This document shows positions 48,288-60,437 of a stretch of DNA of 64,000 nucleotides, in pieces. The translations under genes and the position numbers were made by a program. The notes under the pieces are model-generated. The model searched no databases, was not told the origin of the DNA, and saw nothing but the letters and a program-made list of their open reading frames with translations. Source of the stretch: Hyaloraphidium curvatum (Eukaryota; Monoblepharomycota; Hyaloraphidiomycetes; Hyaloraphidiales; Hyaloraphidiaceae); NCBI GenBank assembly GCA_025558095.1, contig JAIVFI010000014.1, forward strand, positions 248,001 to 312,000. Reading direction: 5' to 3'. How positions within the stretch are numbered: position 1 is the stretch's first letter; every line of letters begins with the position of its first letter.

Positions 48288-51200
48288 GATTCAGCGACAT
48301 GTACATGTGACCGTCTAGAGCTCTGATGTTGCTCATTTGGGCGTTGTCTGCGCCAGCTTTCGCCGGCTGCTGGAGGGAACCGACATGAAGTTCATGACGG
48401 AGTGGAGCGGCGGCTTGGTGTGGTGTGTTTGGGGCTGCTGCGCGGCCGGCTGCAGGGCGGCGGGGAAGGGCACGCCCGAGGATTTCCGGTACGGTGATTC
48501 GCCGAAGTTGTAGAGCTTCTTGGTGATCGGGGTCATTGTGCCGTGGAGGCGGTGGGCTGGGGTGCGCAGCGGATGCCGCATGGGCGAACCGGCCATGCCG
48601 CCCTGTTTCCGACGGTGGTGCATCGGGGTTTTCCCCGTTCGTTTCTGCGGTTCCAAAGGGTGCGAGGGTCAGAGCCGGACCATTGACTTGCAGATCGAGC
48701 GGGACCCACGCTTCCAACTTCTTCGGCTATGAAACTCTTGGCTATGGGGAGATAAACCTCGTTGTAGAACGCCACGATGTCTCCGTTCCGGCCATGGGCC
48801 ACCGGGATATCGGCGAGCGCCTGCCGGACTCGTCAGAAAACCGCGCTGCTCAACACGCCGGGACCCACCTCCGGGATGTGGAAAGAGAGCTGTTGGTATA
48901 CCGTTCGGATCTCGTTGAAGGTTAGGTAGACGTCCGAGACGCGCGTCACGGCGAAGATGGTGCAGAGGAGGACGACGTCCACGTTGCGCTGGAAGAAGAG
49001 CTGGTACTGGTCCTCCTGGGCAAACAGGTGATCGAGCACGCCCCATATCTGCAGAAGCTGGTGAGGGAAGAACAAGCTGGCTTGCCGGAAGCCACGTACT
49101 CGGTCAACCATGACATCGGAAAGGTTCAGGGTGGATCCGAGCTCCTTCAGCTTCTGGAACGCAGCCAAGCCGATCTTGCGCATCATGATCTGTACGACGA
49201 CCAAGAACCTCAGCAAGCGGCCAACACGGAAACGGTCCCGCTTGCCTCAGTCATGTGGGTAATCAAGTCGTCGGGCTTGATGGCTGCTCCAGCGTCGATC
49301 TCCTTCATCACTTCGGAATAGTGGAGTGCGGTCCTGGAAGCTTCCTCCATGGAGATGTCTGCCGCACCCAGCTTGAGTAAGGCACCGCGATAGGACGATG
49401 TACCACCCACCTTGGCCCGTGCGGCATGCGACGAGGAAGTCGTGGAAGACCTGGTCCTTCCAGATCTCGACCTCGAGGATGCGGGCCTCGAGTTGCCGTA
49501 ACCGCTTGGTCAGCATCCACGGGAGCTGAACTGCCGTCAGCAATGAACAGGTTCATCCGGTTCAACTGGCTTACCCAGGTCTCCCGCTCGCAGACTAGGT
49601 CCAGGATCATGTAGAGCTCCAGGTAGCGAGGAGAAAAGAGGTGGAAGATGTCGGGGAAGGAAGGAGTCTTGATCTGGCGCAACACCCGTGATCAGTCCTC
49701 TCCACACCCAAGGTAGCGAGCACGCCGAACCTTGTAGGCAAAGCGGACGCATTCGAAGGCGCAGACCATGAGTGCACGGTGGAATTGGCCGTCCAGCAGG
49801 AGGTCCGGCATCGTCGTCTGGGCAAGGCGTCAGCGAGCGACCCGCGAGAAGGCGGCCGAACGACTCACCATCCTCTTCTTGCCGTCAAATGTCCTGAGGA
49901 AGTTGTGCATCAACCTGTGGAAGAGCCGGATGGAGGTGGAGCAGAAGCCTTCCATGTCGCTGTCATTGCGCAGGATGAGCTCGGTGACGGCGCGCTCGCG
50001 CTCCACGAGCTGTGCCACGATGGTTTGCGCGAGCTCGGGGTTGAGGCGGTCCAGGAACTTGGCGATCGATCTCGCGGGATCGAACGACTGTGGAAGCATG
50101 AACGTTAGCACGAGCGCCAAGAGCCGAGCGGCAGATGCCGACCTCTGCAGCAAGGAACTCCTCCAGACGCTGCTGAAGCCCGCTGAAGTCCCCATCCGCC
50201 GAAGGGCCAGGACTTCCAGGCGTTGATCGTACGCCGAGCGAGGTGGACATGAGGTTGGACTGCCGAAGAGTAAGCCTACGTCGGATGAGGCGTAGCTCGG
50301 CCAGACCCACGTTGCCCGAGCGGACTTTCAAGAGCACCTGGCCAAGCCCCTTGACTCCGGGAGACGACCGAACTGAGTTCATGGCGGAACGGTTCTGGCT
50401 TCGGACGTATCTTCGAGGAGTCGCTGGCGATCGGGGGGACGTCAGCAACGAACACAAAGCTTCCAAGCCGAACCTACCGTTGGGCTTCTGGTTCTGCAGG
50501 AACACCCTGCCGTCCACCTCGTCGCTCTTGCCGTGCAGCCCCGCGGCGTAGCGATTCCGCAGATGCTCCAGGTTCACGTGGAAGTAGCTGTGCCTGTCCG
50601 GCTCCATCGCCCCGTCGTACAGCGGCCACGGGAACGACTCGTGGAGCACGACGACGGAGCGGTACTTGAACTGCGGCGTCTCGATGAAGTGCGGCATCAG
50701 GAAGGCCTGGATGAACTGGGGTTCCACGGCTTCGTAGCGCGGCGCGTTGAGCTGGTAGCGCAGGCACAGCGCGTTCCTCGTCAGCTGCGAGTGGCGGATC
50801 CAGTCGTCGGAGGGAGAGGTGCCATCGGGGAGGTCTCCGGGAGCGAGCTTCTTGCCGCACGCCCGCATGAAGACTGGCGACCAGAGGGGTGTATCAGACT
50901 CTGTTTCCAACGCTGCGTCCGCAGTCCCACCATCACCGATAGACCTCCGGCTCGTGCTTGCCGTTTGCGTGATTGCAAACGTCAGGCAGTACAGAGCCAG
51001 CATCCGCAAAAGCTCCTTGTCCGTCGATTCGGCCATGAGGTGGTCTGTGCCGCACGGTTGAGCTCCCAGCCGCGCGGCTGCGGCGTCCTTGCAACCCACC
51101 CTTGCCGTTCAGAGTCAGCAACCACACAAACACAAACAGGTCCTGCCCGTATGTGTCGGGCCCCTGCCCCCCGTGGTCCTCGGCCACCAAGGTCGGCACC

Positions 51201-51989
51201 CTCAGCAGCGGCTTGGCGGCGCCCGCGCCGTGCACCGAGAGGATCTCGAACGCGTCCAGGCACACGTCGAACGCGTCGCGGAGCAGAGAATAGGATTCGA
51301 AGATGCGGCCCGCGAAGGCCTCGATCTCTGCGCGGGCGGCGGCTGGGATGCCGCCGTGCTGGCAGGCGAGGGGGATCACTTCCGCAAAGGTTTTGAGGGT
51401 GGAGGAGACGAGTTCATGTGGTCTGGTGCGGTGCATTTGAGGAACTGGCGGGATCCGGGAGCAGGCAGAGCCACGAACCTGGCCGAGCCGTTCAGGGCGC
51501 ACATGGTGGCCAGGATCTCAAAGAGCGGATACCGCAACGTCCCGCCGGGCGACTCGAGGTGGATCGCCTTTGCGGCCAGCCAGATCATGCTCAGGCACAC
51601 CGCTGCCGGGCGCTTCTCCTGGCCGGGCGTGAGCGGCAGTAGCGGGCGGCGGTCCGGGGTCCCACCTTGACCTCCGGCACCGCGAAGTCGCCCGTGGCGC
51701 GCGCGGTGCGCAGCAGCATGTCCCACGCGCGCTTCTCGACGTCGTCGTCGAGCGGCATGAAGACCTGCACCGACTGCCACTGCATGAGGTACGCGGCGTC
51801 GGGCGCGGGGGCCGCGGGCGGCGCGGGCACGGCGAACGCGGGCTGCGGCGCGCCGGCAAAGAACTCGGCGGCCGAGACGACGGCGTCGCCCGGCGCGCCC
51901 TGGAAGCGCCGCTTCTTGAGCGGCGTGCCCGCGTCGTCCGCCGGCCGGTCGTCGGCCGCCGCCGCGTTCTTCCGCTTCGCCGACGCCAT
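48265..51989 (-). CDS. Retinoblastoma-family pocket protein
   Basis: Restrains E2F-type transcription and G1/S entry in animals, plants and many protists. Read from ATG 51989 through more than ten exons. An N-terminal RB_N-like region (with DLFVFVWLLTLNGK and ESTDKELLRMLALYCLTFAI) precedes pocket box A (FLDRLNPELAQTIVAQLVER, STSIRLFHRLMHNFLRTFDG). Box B follows, with VDVVLLCTIFAVTRVSDVYL and TFNEIRTVYQQL, then NGDIVAFYNEVYLPIAKSFI. The C-terminus has ITKKLYNFGESPYR and [20 protein letters not shown], as in the MSP-MR C-terminal motif of pocket proteins. Ascomycetes and most higher fungi instead use Whi5; Rb is known from early-diverging fungi. Some intron edges are approximate. Confidence 0.88.
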
Positions 51990-52307
51990 GGCGCCCGCAG
52001 TCCGCGCTAGGAAGCCGGATCCCGCCGCCGCGCGGCTGCAGCGCGGGTGCCGGGCTCGGGGTGCTCCCAGTCTTCGACGGGGGTTGATCCACAACAGCCG
52101 TGGCTCGCACGCACCACCCGCGACCAAACGCCTCGCACCCCCAGAGTCTTCGAAAAATCCAAGGGCGGACGAACACAGCGGTCGGTAGAAGAACGGCATT
52201 TATTGATCCCAGTCGTGTTGATGTCATAGCGGCGGCGGCACGCTTGCACGCCCCCCGCCGAGCGCACGAGAGACAGGGCGCCCCTCCGTCCAAAGCCCGC
52301 GGTCCGC

Positions 52308-53048
52308 TTACTTGCCCCTCGTGATGGGCTCCGCGCTGTGGACGTGAATGGGCGAGGCGCAGGCGCGGGACGTTTGCACATCCGCGAGGGCAAGGTGCGG
52401 TTGCGGCAGGAGAAGAAGGCACTGCGATCAGCCCTCCGACCGCGGCCCGGCGATGCGAGCGGACCCACTTGTCCTCCTCGATGATGCGCTGCAGCTCGGC
52501 GACACCCTCGGGCGACATGGTCTCGGGCAGGGTGCCTGCGGAGGGTCGGGTGAGTCAAGTGCCCCCGCGCCCTGGGCCGGCCGGATGGCGGCTCCCCCTG
52601 ACGAGGGGTGCCCCGGGCGGCCGTGACGCGGCTGTACCCACGGTGCGTGAACCAGTAGTACCAGATGCCGCCGGACACGGCCATGATGAAGGCGACGGTC
52701 GAGTACACGCGCTGGTTCAGGCTGGGGTCCTCGGGCGCGCGCGACGAGTGCGGGCCGTAAGCGATGAAGTAGGCTGCCGATAAAATAACGGTCAGAGGGG
52801 TGGATGCCTGGAGGGAGGGTGCGCCCACCGGCCCGCTTCTCCTCCTGCGTCATCTTCCGCCAGTCGCCCTTCTGCTTCTCGAGCAGCTTCTCGGCGACGG
52901 CGGCCTGCTCGCACTCGGGCAGCCGGCCCCAGCGCGCCTCGAGCCCGACGAGCGCGGCGTCGGACACGGTCGAGGCGGCGCGGGCGGCGGGGCGCGGCGC
53001 CACACGGGCGGCGGCGACGAGCGCGCGGCGGGCGGGCGCGGCGAACAT
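52308..53048 (-). CDS. COX4: Cytochrome c oxidase subunit 4 (yeast Cox5 type)
   Basis: Nuclear-encoded subunit of respiratory complex IV in the mitochondrial inner membrane. Read from ATG 53048 with introns. An Ala/Arg-rich presequence (MFAAPARRALVAAARVAPRP) is followed by LPECEQAAVAEKLLEKQKGD, WRKMTQEEKRAAYFIAYGPH (spliced), SLNQRVYSTVAFIMAVSGGI with WYYWF (the single transmembrane helix), and the C-terminal TMSPEGVAELQRIIEED-NAEPITRGK (hyphen marks the last intron). Naming follows animal subunit IV. A mitochondrial DNA fragment lies 130-340 bp upstream of the start. Confidence 0.9.
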
Positions 53049-53177
53049 CGGGCGGATGGCGCGCGGAGGGGAAGGCGCGGGGCGGCGGCGCTGGCGACAA
53101 AGGCGGCGGGTGGCTGCCTGGTGCGTCAGGTCCGGAGGGCGGGGGTTGGCAGGCCAGCCTGGGTTTCCCCTCCCAGT

Positions 53178-53390
53178 AGAACGAAGAGATCCTAGAAGAG
53201 TATATTTCGAGTTCGCACTCCAACCGGTATAAAGAATAGCATAGACTCCCAAAGAACTAATAGCCAAAATAAGGAGAACACTTAAATCCATGTCCATTAG
53301 AACAACCCCTTTAGCAAGAGGAATAACACGCCAATTTAAAAGGGCAAGATAAAAACTGAGGAAGGGGGCCAGAACGAAGAGCCAGTGATG
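53178..53390 (-). other. Nuclear insertion of mitochondrial nad1 sequence (NUMT)
   Basis: On the minus strand this about 210-bp, AT-rich segment translates without a stop to a fragment of NADH dehydrogenase subunit 1: WLFVLAPFLSFYLALLNWRV, IPLAKGVVLMDMDLSVLLIL and AISSLGVYAILYTGWSANSK, then YTLLGSLRST. That order and the GVY-I..GWS-NSKY signature are mitochondrial ND1. The base composition contrasts sharply with both sides. There is no start, no ND1 remainder and no presequence, so it is a non-functional insertion. End points are estimated from where similarity stops. Confidence 0.85.
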
Positions 53391-53475
53391 AACAGTACAT
53401 CATCAGCAACCAAGTTCCAAGTTCGAGCCGAGCCACGCTGGCGAGCAAGCACACCCAAGACCGTCCGCCGTCCAA

Positions 53476-53700
53476 CTAGTACAGAGACACCTGAAACAAA
53501 AAGGGTGAGCTGGGATGCACAAGAAGCCGCCCTCCGAGACGTACCTGGAGCAGTTGCTCGCGCTCCTCCGCCGACAGCTGGCGCATCAGGTTGCTGATCC
53601 CCTCCAGCAATGCCGCCCTGTCCTTCTTCATGAGCTCCTTCATCTCCGCCTTGATCGCCTCCTTCTTCAGCACCTTGGTTTTGAAAGGAAAAGGTGTCAA
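53476..53700 (-). CDS. Possible small helical protein, doubtful
   Basis: On the minus strand a short frame encodes KKEAIKAEMKELMKKDRAAL and LEGISNLMRQLSAEEREQLL, ending after a possible GT-AG intron (53491-53544) with VSLY at 53476. Amphipathic character and a good splice donor hint at a real exon. However, the longest frame opens without an ATG, its first in-frame Met is internal, and it sits 49 bp after the USP10 stop. No family is recognised. It may be an exon of an alternative USP10 transcript or chance. Confidence 0.25.
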   Translation of the reverse strand: MTPFPFKTKVLKKEAIKAEMKELMKKDRAALLEGISNLMRQLSAEEREQLLQVRLGGRLLVHPSSPFLFQVSLY

Positions 53701-53748
53701 ACTTCCATTCCATGTACACAGCTATACCGCACCAAGCACATCCGCATT

Positions 53749-56101
53749 CTACATAGCAGCGTAGAACAGCAGGTACGGGTCGTACCCCGGCCGCGCAGCG
53801 GCCACCACCTCGTCCTCCGTCGTCCGCTCGATCGCCTGGTCGTCGATGTGCAGCCACTCGCCCGACGAGCGAAGCACGCTGCACGTATAGTGTCCGCCGC
53901 CGGCGGCCTGGCCGAGGTGGTACACCACGGCAAAGAGGCGGTACTTGGGTGGGGGCGGGTTGCGGGCTGCCGGCGACAAGATCGCTGGAAAGAAGAAAGC
54001 GACACAAATGTCAGCGAATCCACCAAGCTTCAGCTCCACATAGACTTGTAAACGTACCGGGATCGATCTCGAGGGTGCTGCCGAACCCGACCCGCTTGTG
54101 CAGCTTGCGCACCCCGTGCCCGCTCGCAAACACGAAGCGCTTCAGGTGCAGGATCAGCACCGGCGGCAGCCGGTCCACGAAGCTCTGCTTCGTCGCGTTG
54201 ACCTTGCCCTTGGTCGAGGACTCGAAGCCGGGGATGGTTTCGGGGGCGGAGAAGTTGGAGAGGGCGTCCTCGATGGTGCGAATCGAGTCGGACTGCGAAA
54301 AAGAGGGAATGTCAGAGTGCCTGGCGTGGGAAGTCAGAGGGCCCGACACGCACGGAAATGTCGAGGGGCAGGGTCTGGAAGGGCTCGACGGTGATCGAGT
54401 CCTTCTGTCCCGGCGCGCGGATGACCGACCGCCACTTGCCCCCGAATATGCGGGAGACGGGCGACTCGCCAAGCGAAAGCTGTGACATGTTATCAGATCC
54501 GAGGCGAGGGCAAATTGGGATGGCCGCCACTGACCGATCTGGTGTTTGCCGTCCGGTTGCGGGGCCCGACTTCCTGCCACTGCTCGAGCTCGCCCGCCGC
54601 CTCTTCGGGAAAGAGCTCCTGGGCGGGCCGCTCGCTGGCGTTCATCGCTGAAGTGGAATTAAGAGCGTAGGAACGTCAATTCACTTGCGCGATCGAGCCC
54701 GCAATGCCGACCGAAGGCCCACCTGCGACGAACTCGTCATGCAATCCGTGCAGGAGATAGCCAAACCACTCTTCCGCATCCTCCTGCCTCCCCTTCTTGG
54801 TATCCATCTTCTGAGTGCGGTGCAGCGCGTCGTACACGTACTCGGGCGCAAAGGCCTCGCCAAAGACCTCCAGGCCCGAGTCAGGTGACGTGGCCGGCCC
54901 GCGGAACTCGCGGGAGAACGTGAGCACGGCATCGGAAAGGGTGCGCGGCGGGGGGGCAGGGGCGGCGGCTATGCGGCGGAAGAGGCGGAGGAAAGGGGGG
55001 CAGTAGACGAGGGGCTGAAGGACCGAGTTCATATAACACCTGTCGGGAACGGTCAGCAAAAGGGCGTAAGGAGAGCAGTCAACCGCACATGTTGCCGTTG
55101 TTGATCAGCCCGCGGGGCTGTATCGGCTCCGGCTTGAGGTTGGCCGAGGGCTGGAAGTCCCTGAGGACGGCGGCGAGCGCCTCCCGCGGGCCCTGCTGCG
55201 TGCCGGCGGGCACCGAACGGCCAGGCTGGCGAACCGGGGCGCCATTTGCGGGGCGAACCAGGTCCGCCCACGATTTGGCCTTCGGCGGGGGCGGTTGCTT
55301 TTGCGGCGGGGCGGGTTCGGGGGCCGCCTCCTCGGGCTCCTTTGGCTCCTTTGGCGGCGGTGAGACGGCGGTCGGTTGCGGTTGCGGTTCCGGGGAGCGT
55401 GCGGCTGCGGCGGCTGAGGACGCCGCGCTCTGTGGTCTGGGTGCAGTGGGTTCCGGTGTGGGTCCCGAGGGCGATGCAGCGGAGGTGGCCGAGGAGGAGG
55501 ATATCGGGGGGGTGGGCGAGGCGGCAGGCACGGCGGCCGGCACCTCTGGCGAGGCTGGAGACGGTGTGACTGCAGGCGCAGACGTGGGTGACGTGGGCGA
55601 GTTGGCGGAGGAGACGGGAGCCGGAGGCGGTCGGGCAGCGGGTGCCGCGGGAGGTCCAGTCGGCGAGGCGACCGAGTTCGCAGCCCGCTTGCTTGCGGGG
55701 ATCGGCACCTGCGCCCTCGGCGGGCCCAGCGGCATGCGCGGCACGCCGGGCGACAGCGGCGACGGCGCCTTCTGCGCGGGCGGCCGCGCGGGCGGCACGA
55801 GCGGCGGCGGGACGGGCTTCGGGGCTGTCCGGGCGGGCTGCGCGGGCTGCGCGGGCGGCTCCCCGCCGTGGCCGTCCGCCGCGCCGCCGACGGCGACCGA
55901 CCCGAAGAGCAGCCGCGGCGCGTCGCGCGCCGACGAGGGGTTCCGCGGCCGCGGCGGGCCGTGCGCGAACTGCAAGTGCGGCGCACCCTCCGCCGTCCAC
56001 AGCGGCCCCGCATGCGTGAAGCCCGACGCGGCCATCAGTGCCTCGGCGTCCTCGACTGGCACCGCGCCGAACACCGGCCGGTCGGGCGGCGGTTCCGACA
56101 T
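53749..56101 (-). CDS. Ubiquitin carboxyl-terminal hydrolase, USP10/Ubp3 type
   Basis: A deubiquitinase of the peptidase C19 family. Read from ATG 56101. A long Pro/Ala/Ser-rich N-terminal region is followed by KSWADLVRPANGAPVR. The catalytic domain has RGLINNGNMCYMNSVLQPLV (Cys box, split by an intron), GRQEDAEEWFGYLLHGLHDE, LPPVLILHLKRFVF, and GQAAGGGHYTCSVL with LHIDDQ (His/Asp box). The stop (AAM) is at 53749-53751. The N-terminal region is where Ubp3 binds Bre5 and USP10 binds G3BP, but no such motif is identifiable. USP10/Ubp3 is preferred from the SWADL and GLINxGNMCYMN arrangement. Confidence 0.9.
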
Positions 56102-56389
56102 CGCGCGGCAGGTGAAGATTGTTGACGAGGTGATCCCTTCGTCCCTCGCCGATGCGCAGGGCGTCGAAGGCGCCGCTGAGCACGCAAAATGAGAGGACTC
56201 GACCAGTCCGATTCCGTTCCAATCTCTGCATTGCATTCTTCCTGTCGCGCTGCAGATCCGTGCACAGATCCTCATGTCAACGGCACGCGGACTGCAGATC
56301 GGACAGGAACGTGCACCGATGCCGGAACCGCTTCTATTATCCCTCTTCCCTCCCGCTCCCTTCCGCGATCCGGCGGCACCCTCGCGCCT

Positions 56390-57282
56390 TCAGGTGCGGT
56401 TCGGGCAGTCGGCGCTCACGTGGCCGGTCCCCTGTTTATGATTCACAAAGTAAGTTCGCAGACGAAGGATATCGTCACGGGACTGTCCAGACCTGGCAAG
56501 AGTAGCAAAGCTTGCCCTTCGTGCACTCCCTTGAGAAGTGGCCCATTTCGCCGCAGTTGTAACATTTCGGGCCAGCACCGCCGCCGCCGCCACCGCCGCC
56601 GCCGTAGCCGCCGCGCTGGTAACCCCCGCCGTTGGCCGCCTGAGGGCAGTCTGGAAGCAACAAGAGTCAAAACTTGCGCGGCAGGAAGTAAAGGAAAGCA
56701 CCAACCACGCGCAAGGTGCCCTTGCTCGCCTGTACACCGAGTGCAAGGACACGTCAGCGACGACTTCTCGATTGGACCGCCCAAGGAACTTGCCGCAACG
56801 GTAGCATGCCCCGCCCCCGCCCCCGTAGCCGCCACCTCCGTAGCGCGGCCCGGACGGCCCCGAGGACCTGTCCGCGTTGGGGCAGTCCCGCGAGAGGTGG
56901 TCGGTCCCGTTGCAGCCTGCGGGGCGGAATCCGGGTCAGAACGCGGCATCGCGAATTTTCGGGCGCCCGGAGAGCACGTACGGTAGCAGGCGCGCGTCTC
57001 GGTGCAGTCGCGCGACATGTGGCCCTCCTTGCCGCAGCTGCGGTGGCGGCGTCAGCGGGGGCGCGAGGAGGAACCGGGGCCCGGGCCCGGCCGGCGCGAC
57101 ACGCACTTGTAGCAGCTCTTCTCCGTCTGGGAGCAGTCCTTTGCCAGGTGGCCGACTTGGCCTGTGTGGGGGCAGGGTGAGCAAGCACCGTCAGCGAAGG
57201 TGGCGCGGGATACGAAACCGCAGCGGTAACATGAAGGTCCACCATCGTGGCGCGGCTCGCTCGCGGGACCGCGGTACGACAT
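56390..57282 (-). CDS. CCHC zinc-knuckle nucleic-acid-binding protein (Gis2/CNBP/Byr3 type)
   Basis: Read from ATG 57282 with several introns. The product is a chain of CCHC knuckles (C-x2-C-x4-H-x4-C), for example [42 protein letters not shown] and a last one ending [11 protein letters not shown], with Gly-rich linkers ([10 protein letters not shown]). CNBP and Gis2 bind single-stranded G-rich DNA or RNA and associate with translating ribosomes and stress granules. Introns fall between knuckles, so the knuckle number (probably seven) is uncertain. It is divergent from the striatin gene with 144 bp between starts. Confidence 0.87.
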
Positions 57283-57426
57283 CGCTTCCACCCGGACGAC
57301 GACGGAGGACGAGATGCCGGTGGCGTTGGATGTGTGTGTGAATTTCTGTACTTGAGTTGCCCGCTGATCGGAAAACCCCTAGCCTTCGTTCAGAGTGGAC
57401 GGGCGGGGCCACGGGCGGCCGCAGCC

Positions 57427-59786
57427 ATGAGCGGGCCACCGCAGGCGCGAAACGGAGGGGGACTCCGGGCGGCAGCGGTCGACGCGGCCCTCTCGCCGCC
57501 CACTGCGGGGTACACGCTTCCCGGCGTCCTCCACTTCCTGCAGTCGCAATGGAGGCGCGCCGAGCGCGACCGCGCGCTGGGCGACATCGAACGCGCCGAT
57601 TTGAAGGCGCGCATCGCGCAGCTCGAGGCCGAGTGCGCCGCCCACGTCGCCTACAACGCGGACCTCGCGAGGCGCGTCAAAATGCTCGAGGCGGCCCTGC
57701 GCGCCGAGCGGCAGCGGGCATTGGAGGCGCTGAAAGAACAGGCAGCACCGCAGCCGGCGGACGGGGCAAACGGCGCGCCTGGCGGGGCTGCCGGCGGGGC
57801 CGCGGAGGCATCCGACCGCGCGAAGAAGGAGGCGGCCCAAACGCTGCAGCGACCTGCGTCGGCGCAGCAGGTCACCGTGCTGAAATACTCGCGTGGCAAC
57901 GGCTCCGGGCGCGCGAAAGAGATCCTCAGGGGATACCTGCACGAGGCCGCCATCCTCTCCGGGTCGGACCCGGACGCGCTGCTCGCAGAGTACCAGCGCC
58001 TGTCGGCGATCAAGCAGGCTTACTCGCGGCAGAACCCGCCGTCGGCGACGTACCGCATGCCGCGCGACCAGCTGCCGCCCTCGGCCGAGGTGCATGTCGG
58101 CGGTGCGCAGATACCCCCGGGTGTGCAGGCCGCGCCGCCGCAGACCGCGCCTTTGCCGCAGCAGCAGGGTCTCCCTGCGCAGCCAACGCCGCAAATCCAA
58201 ATCCTGCGGAATCCTCAGACGGCACAGAACGCATCTTTGGCGGCCGTGAACGCATCGGCTGCGGCCCCGGACGCCTCGTCCTCTAAACCGCTGGCCCAGG
58301 AACCGGCCTCCCCGGGCTCCTCCTCCACCGAATCCCCGGACGACGTTGTCGAAGACGACGATGACGAAACCCTCCCCGACGCGCGCGGCGACGGAGACCC
58401 GGGCCCCGCGCAGCCGCGCCTGCAACGCACCCCGACGGACCCCGTCTTCCGTTCCGGCCCGTCGCCCGTCGGTCCGCCCGAGCCGGAGCAGGCGGCAGTG
58501 ATGCGCAAGTTCGTCGAGTACGAGGCCGGGAAGCGGCGCACGACCCTCAGTAGGATCCGCGAGATCCGGAGGATGGAGGCCGGCAAGGAACCGCACGGGC
58601 CGGCCGAGCCCGTGCAGGCGGACGTTTCGTCGCCCGTGTCGCCGGAGCAGGCGCCGCCGGGGTGCGCAAAGGCGAGGCTGCGGCTGGCCCTGAGGAGCCA
58701 CATGGGCGGGGTAAGGGCGCTGGCGTGGCATCCGGGCGAGAACGCGCTCTTCAGCGCGGGGGAGGACTGCGTCGTGAAGCTGTGGAACATCGCGCACCCG
58801 GCTGCGGGCAAAAGGTGGGCTGCAAAATTGTCGAGTGGCAATGTCGCCGGACTTGACGCACTCCTGTTCCATTCTTCAAGGATGCCTCTCGACATCGAGC
58901 CCGCATACACCTTCCGAGCGCACACCGCACCTGCGACCGCCGTGGCCCCATGCATCGATGCTGAGGGCGCCATGGGCGTCTACACCGCCTCGGCCGACTC
59001 GTCCGTCCTCCTGTGGGCCGCACCGGAACCCAAGCGCGATCCGTATGCCCCGCACGGCGCCTCCCCGCTTCCGCGCACGCAGCTGGTCGGCCACACCGAC
59101 GCGGTCTGGGACGCCGCGGCGCACCCCTTCTACGGGACCAGCGCGCTCCTCGCGACGTGCTCCGCCGACGGCACGTGCCGCATCTGGGACGGCACCAAGC
59201 TCGCGCACGTGCTCCAAGGCGGCGTGAGCGCGGACTGGGTGCGGTCCTCCCCCGCGCGGGTGGCGGTGGGGTTCGACGACGGGACGGTGCGGGTGTACGA
59301 CGCCTTCCAGGGGAAGGAGGTGGCGTCCATGGGAGGCGCCGGTGACGGGGGCTCGGGGGCGCAGATCAACTCGGTGCGGTCGCACCCGACGCTGCCGCTG
59401 CTCTTTGCCGCGTGTGACGACGGGCCGGTGCGCATATTCGACCTCGGGACGGGCAAGTGCCTGCACGCGCTCGAGGCGCACGCGGGCGGGACGACTTGCC
59501 TGGACGTGGACCCGGACGGGACGGCGTTTGCAACCGGAGGTTTGTGGTGCTCCATTGGTTTTCGGGGTCACGCAACTGACATGTCTGTCCTCCGTTCTGT
59601 ACAGGCTACGACGCGGACATGCTCCTCTGGGACCTCGCCGCCCTCCGCCCCACCGAGCGCGTCGCCACGGGCTCCGCGCACCGCGACGAGGGTCTCTGGT
59701 CCGTTGCCTACGGCCCGGCGCACGGGCGGGTGCGCAGCCTGGCCGCGGGCGGGGCGGACGGCGTGGTGCGCGTCTACGAGGTCTGA
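57427..59786 (+). CDS. Striatin family scaffold (STRIPAK component)
   Basis: Exons 57427-59539 and 59605-59786 give 764 residues. The N-terminus has the striatin block YTLPGVLHFLQSQWRRAERD, then a coiled coil (ADLKARIAQLEAECAAHVAY, DLARRVKMLEAALRAER). A long low-complexity linker leads to a C-terminal WD40 propeller, with VRALAWHPGENALFSAGEDC at its start and LLWDLAALRP and DGVVRVYEV at its end. Striatins bind PP2A and GCK kinases in STRIPAK, which controls polarity, cell cycle and fusion. The spliced joint reads GGYDADMLLWD. A Ste20/GCK kinase gene lies about 30 kb away; a functional link is plausible but not shown. Confidence 0.92.
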
Positions 59787-59952
59787 ATCACGGCTGGAGG
59801 CTGCAAGGGGCTGGACCGGCGTGAGGCGGGGCGGTGTAATGTATCGAGGGGTATACCAACCGGTTTGTGGATCGAGCTTTAGACGGCACGGGAGTGTAAT
59901 CGAGGCCCGCGGGGCAGAAACGAAAGATACTGGAGGTGTTGGCCGATATCAT

Positions 59953-60437
59953 TCACCACTTGGTATCCGGATGCGCCTTGTATGCCTCGTAGGCTTCACG
60001 GCCAAAGAAGGAGAGCTCGGTCTCGTCCTCTGCGGCCGGCGCGTCGGCTCTCCGCCACCAGCGGATCCCGAACGGGGCAGCTCACCGATCCCGCACTCGC
60101 GCAGCGTCATCCCGTCCTCCATGAACACGTCCACCGCGTCGACGTTGATCACCAGGTTGGATGTCTTTTGGCCGTGCGCGTGGAAGTAGAGTTTCATGGT
60201 GTCCAGCACCGCGTTGGCGTAGGGCTTGAACCCCGGTGCGGTCTTTGTGCGCTCTTTACAAAACGTTTTGAGCTCGGCGACGGTGGTGTCGAGGGTAAAG
60301 TCCGGGCGCGGGCCGTCGGTTGGGGCGCGCTCGGCGCCGTGCAGGACGAGGTTGCGGAAGTTGCGGTACTCGAACGACTTGATGATGCGGACCGTGATGG
60401 TGAGCGGGCGAGGCGCCGCGGCGTCGGATTCGGCCAT
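59953..60437 (-). CDS. UPF0538 (C2orf76-like) protein
   Basis: Exons 60437-60086 and 60029-59953, joined over a 56-bp intron, give 142 residues: ITVRIIKSFEYRNFRNLVLH, LYFHAHGQKTSNLVINVD, RECGIEDETELSFFGREAYE and AYKAHPDTKW at the end. This is the full length and pattern of the UPF0538 family, found across eukaryotes. The fold looks ubiquitin-like, which is an inference; no function is established. Confidence 0.88.

Noticed and set aside
53178-53390. A functional mitochondrial-type gene or an exon of COX4
   Set aside because: Only an internal ND1 fragment is present, without start, end or targeting sequence, and the COX4 reading frame begins 130 bp away.
57379-58872. A 497-codon minus-strand frame
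   Set aside because: It is antisense to striatin, whose N-terminal block and coiled coil are conserved; the minus frame is Arg-rich and unrecognisable.
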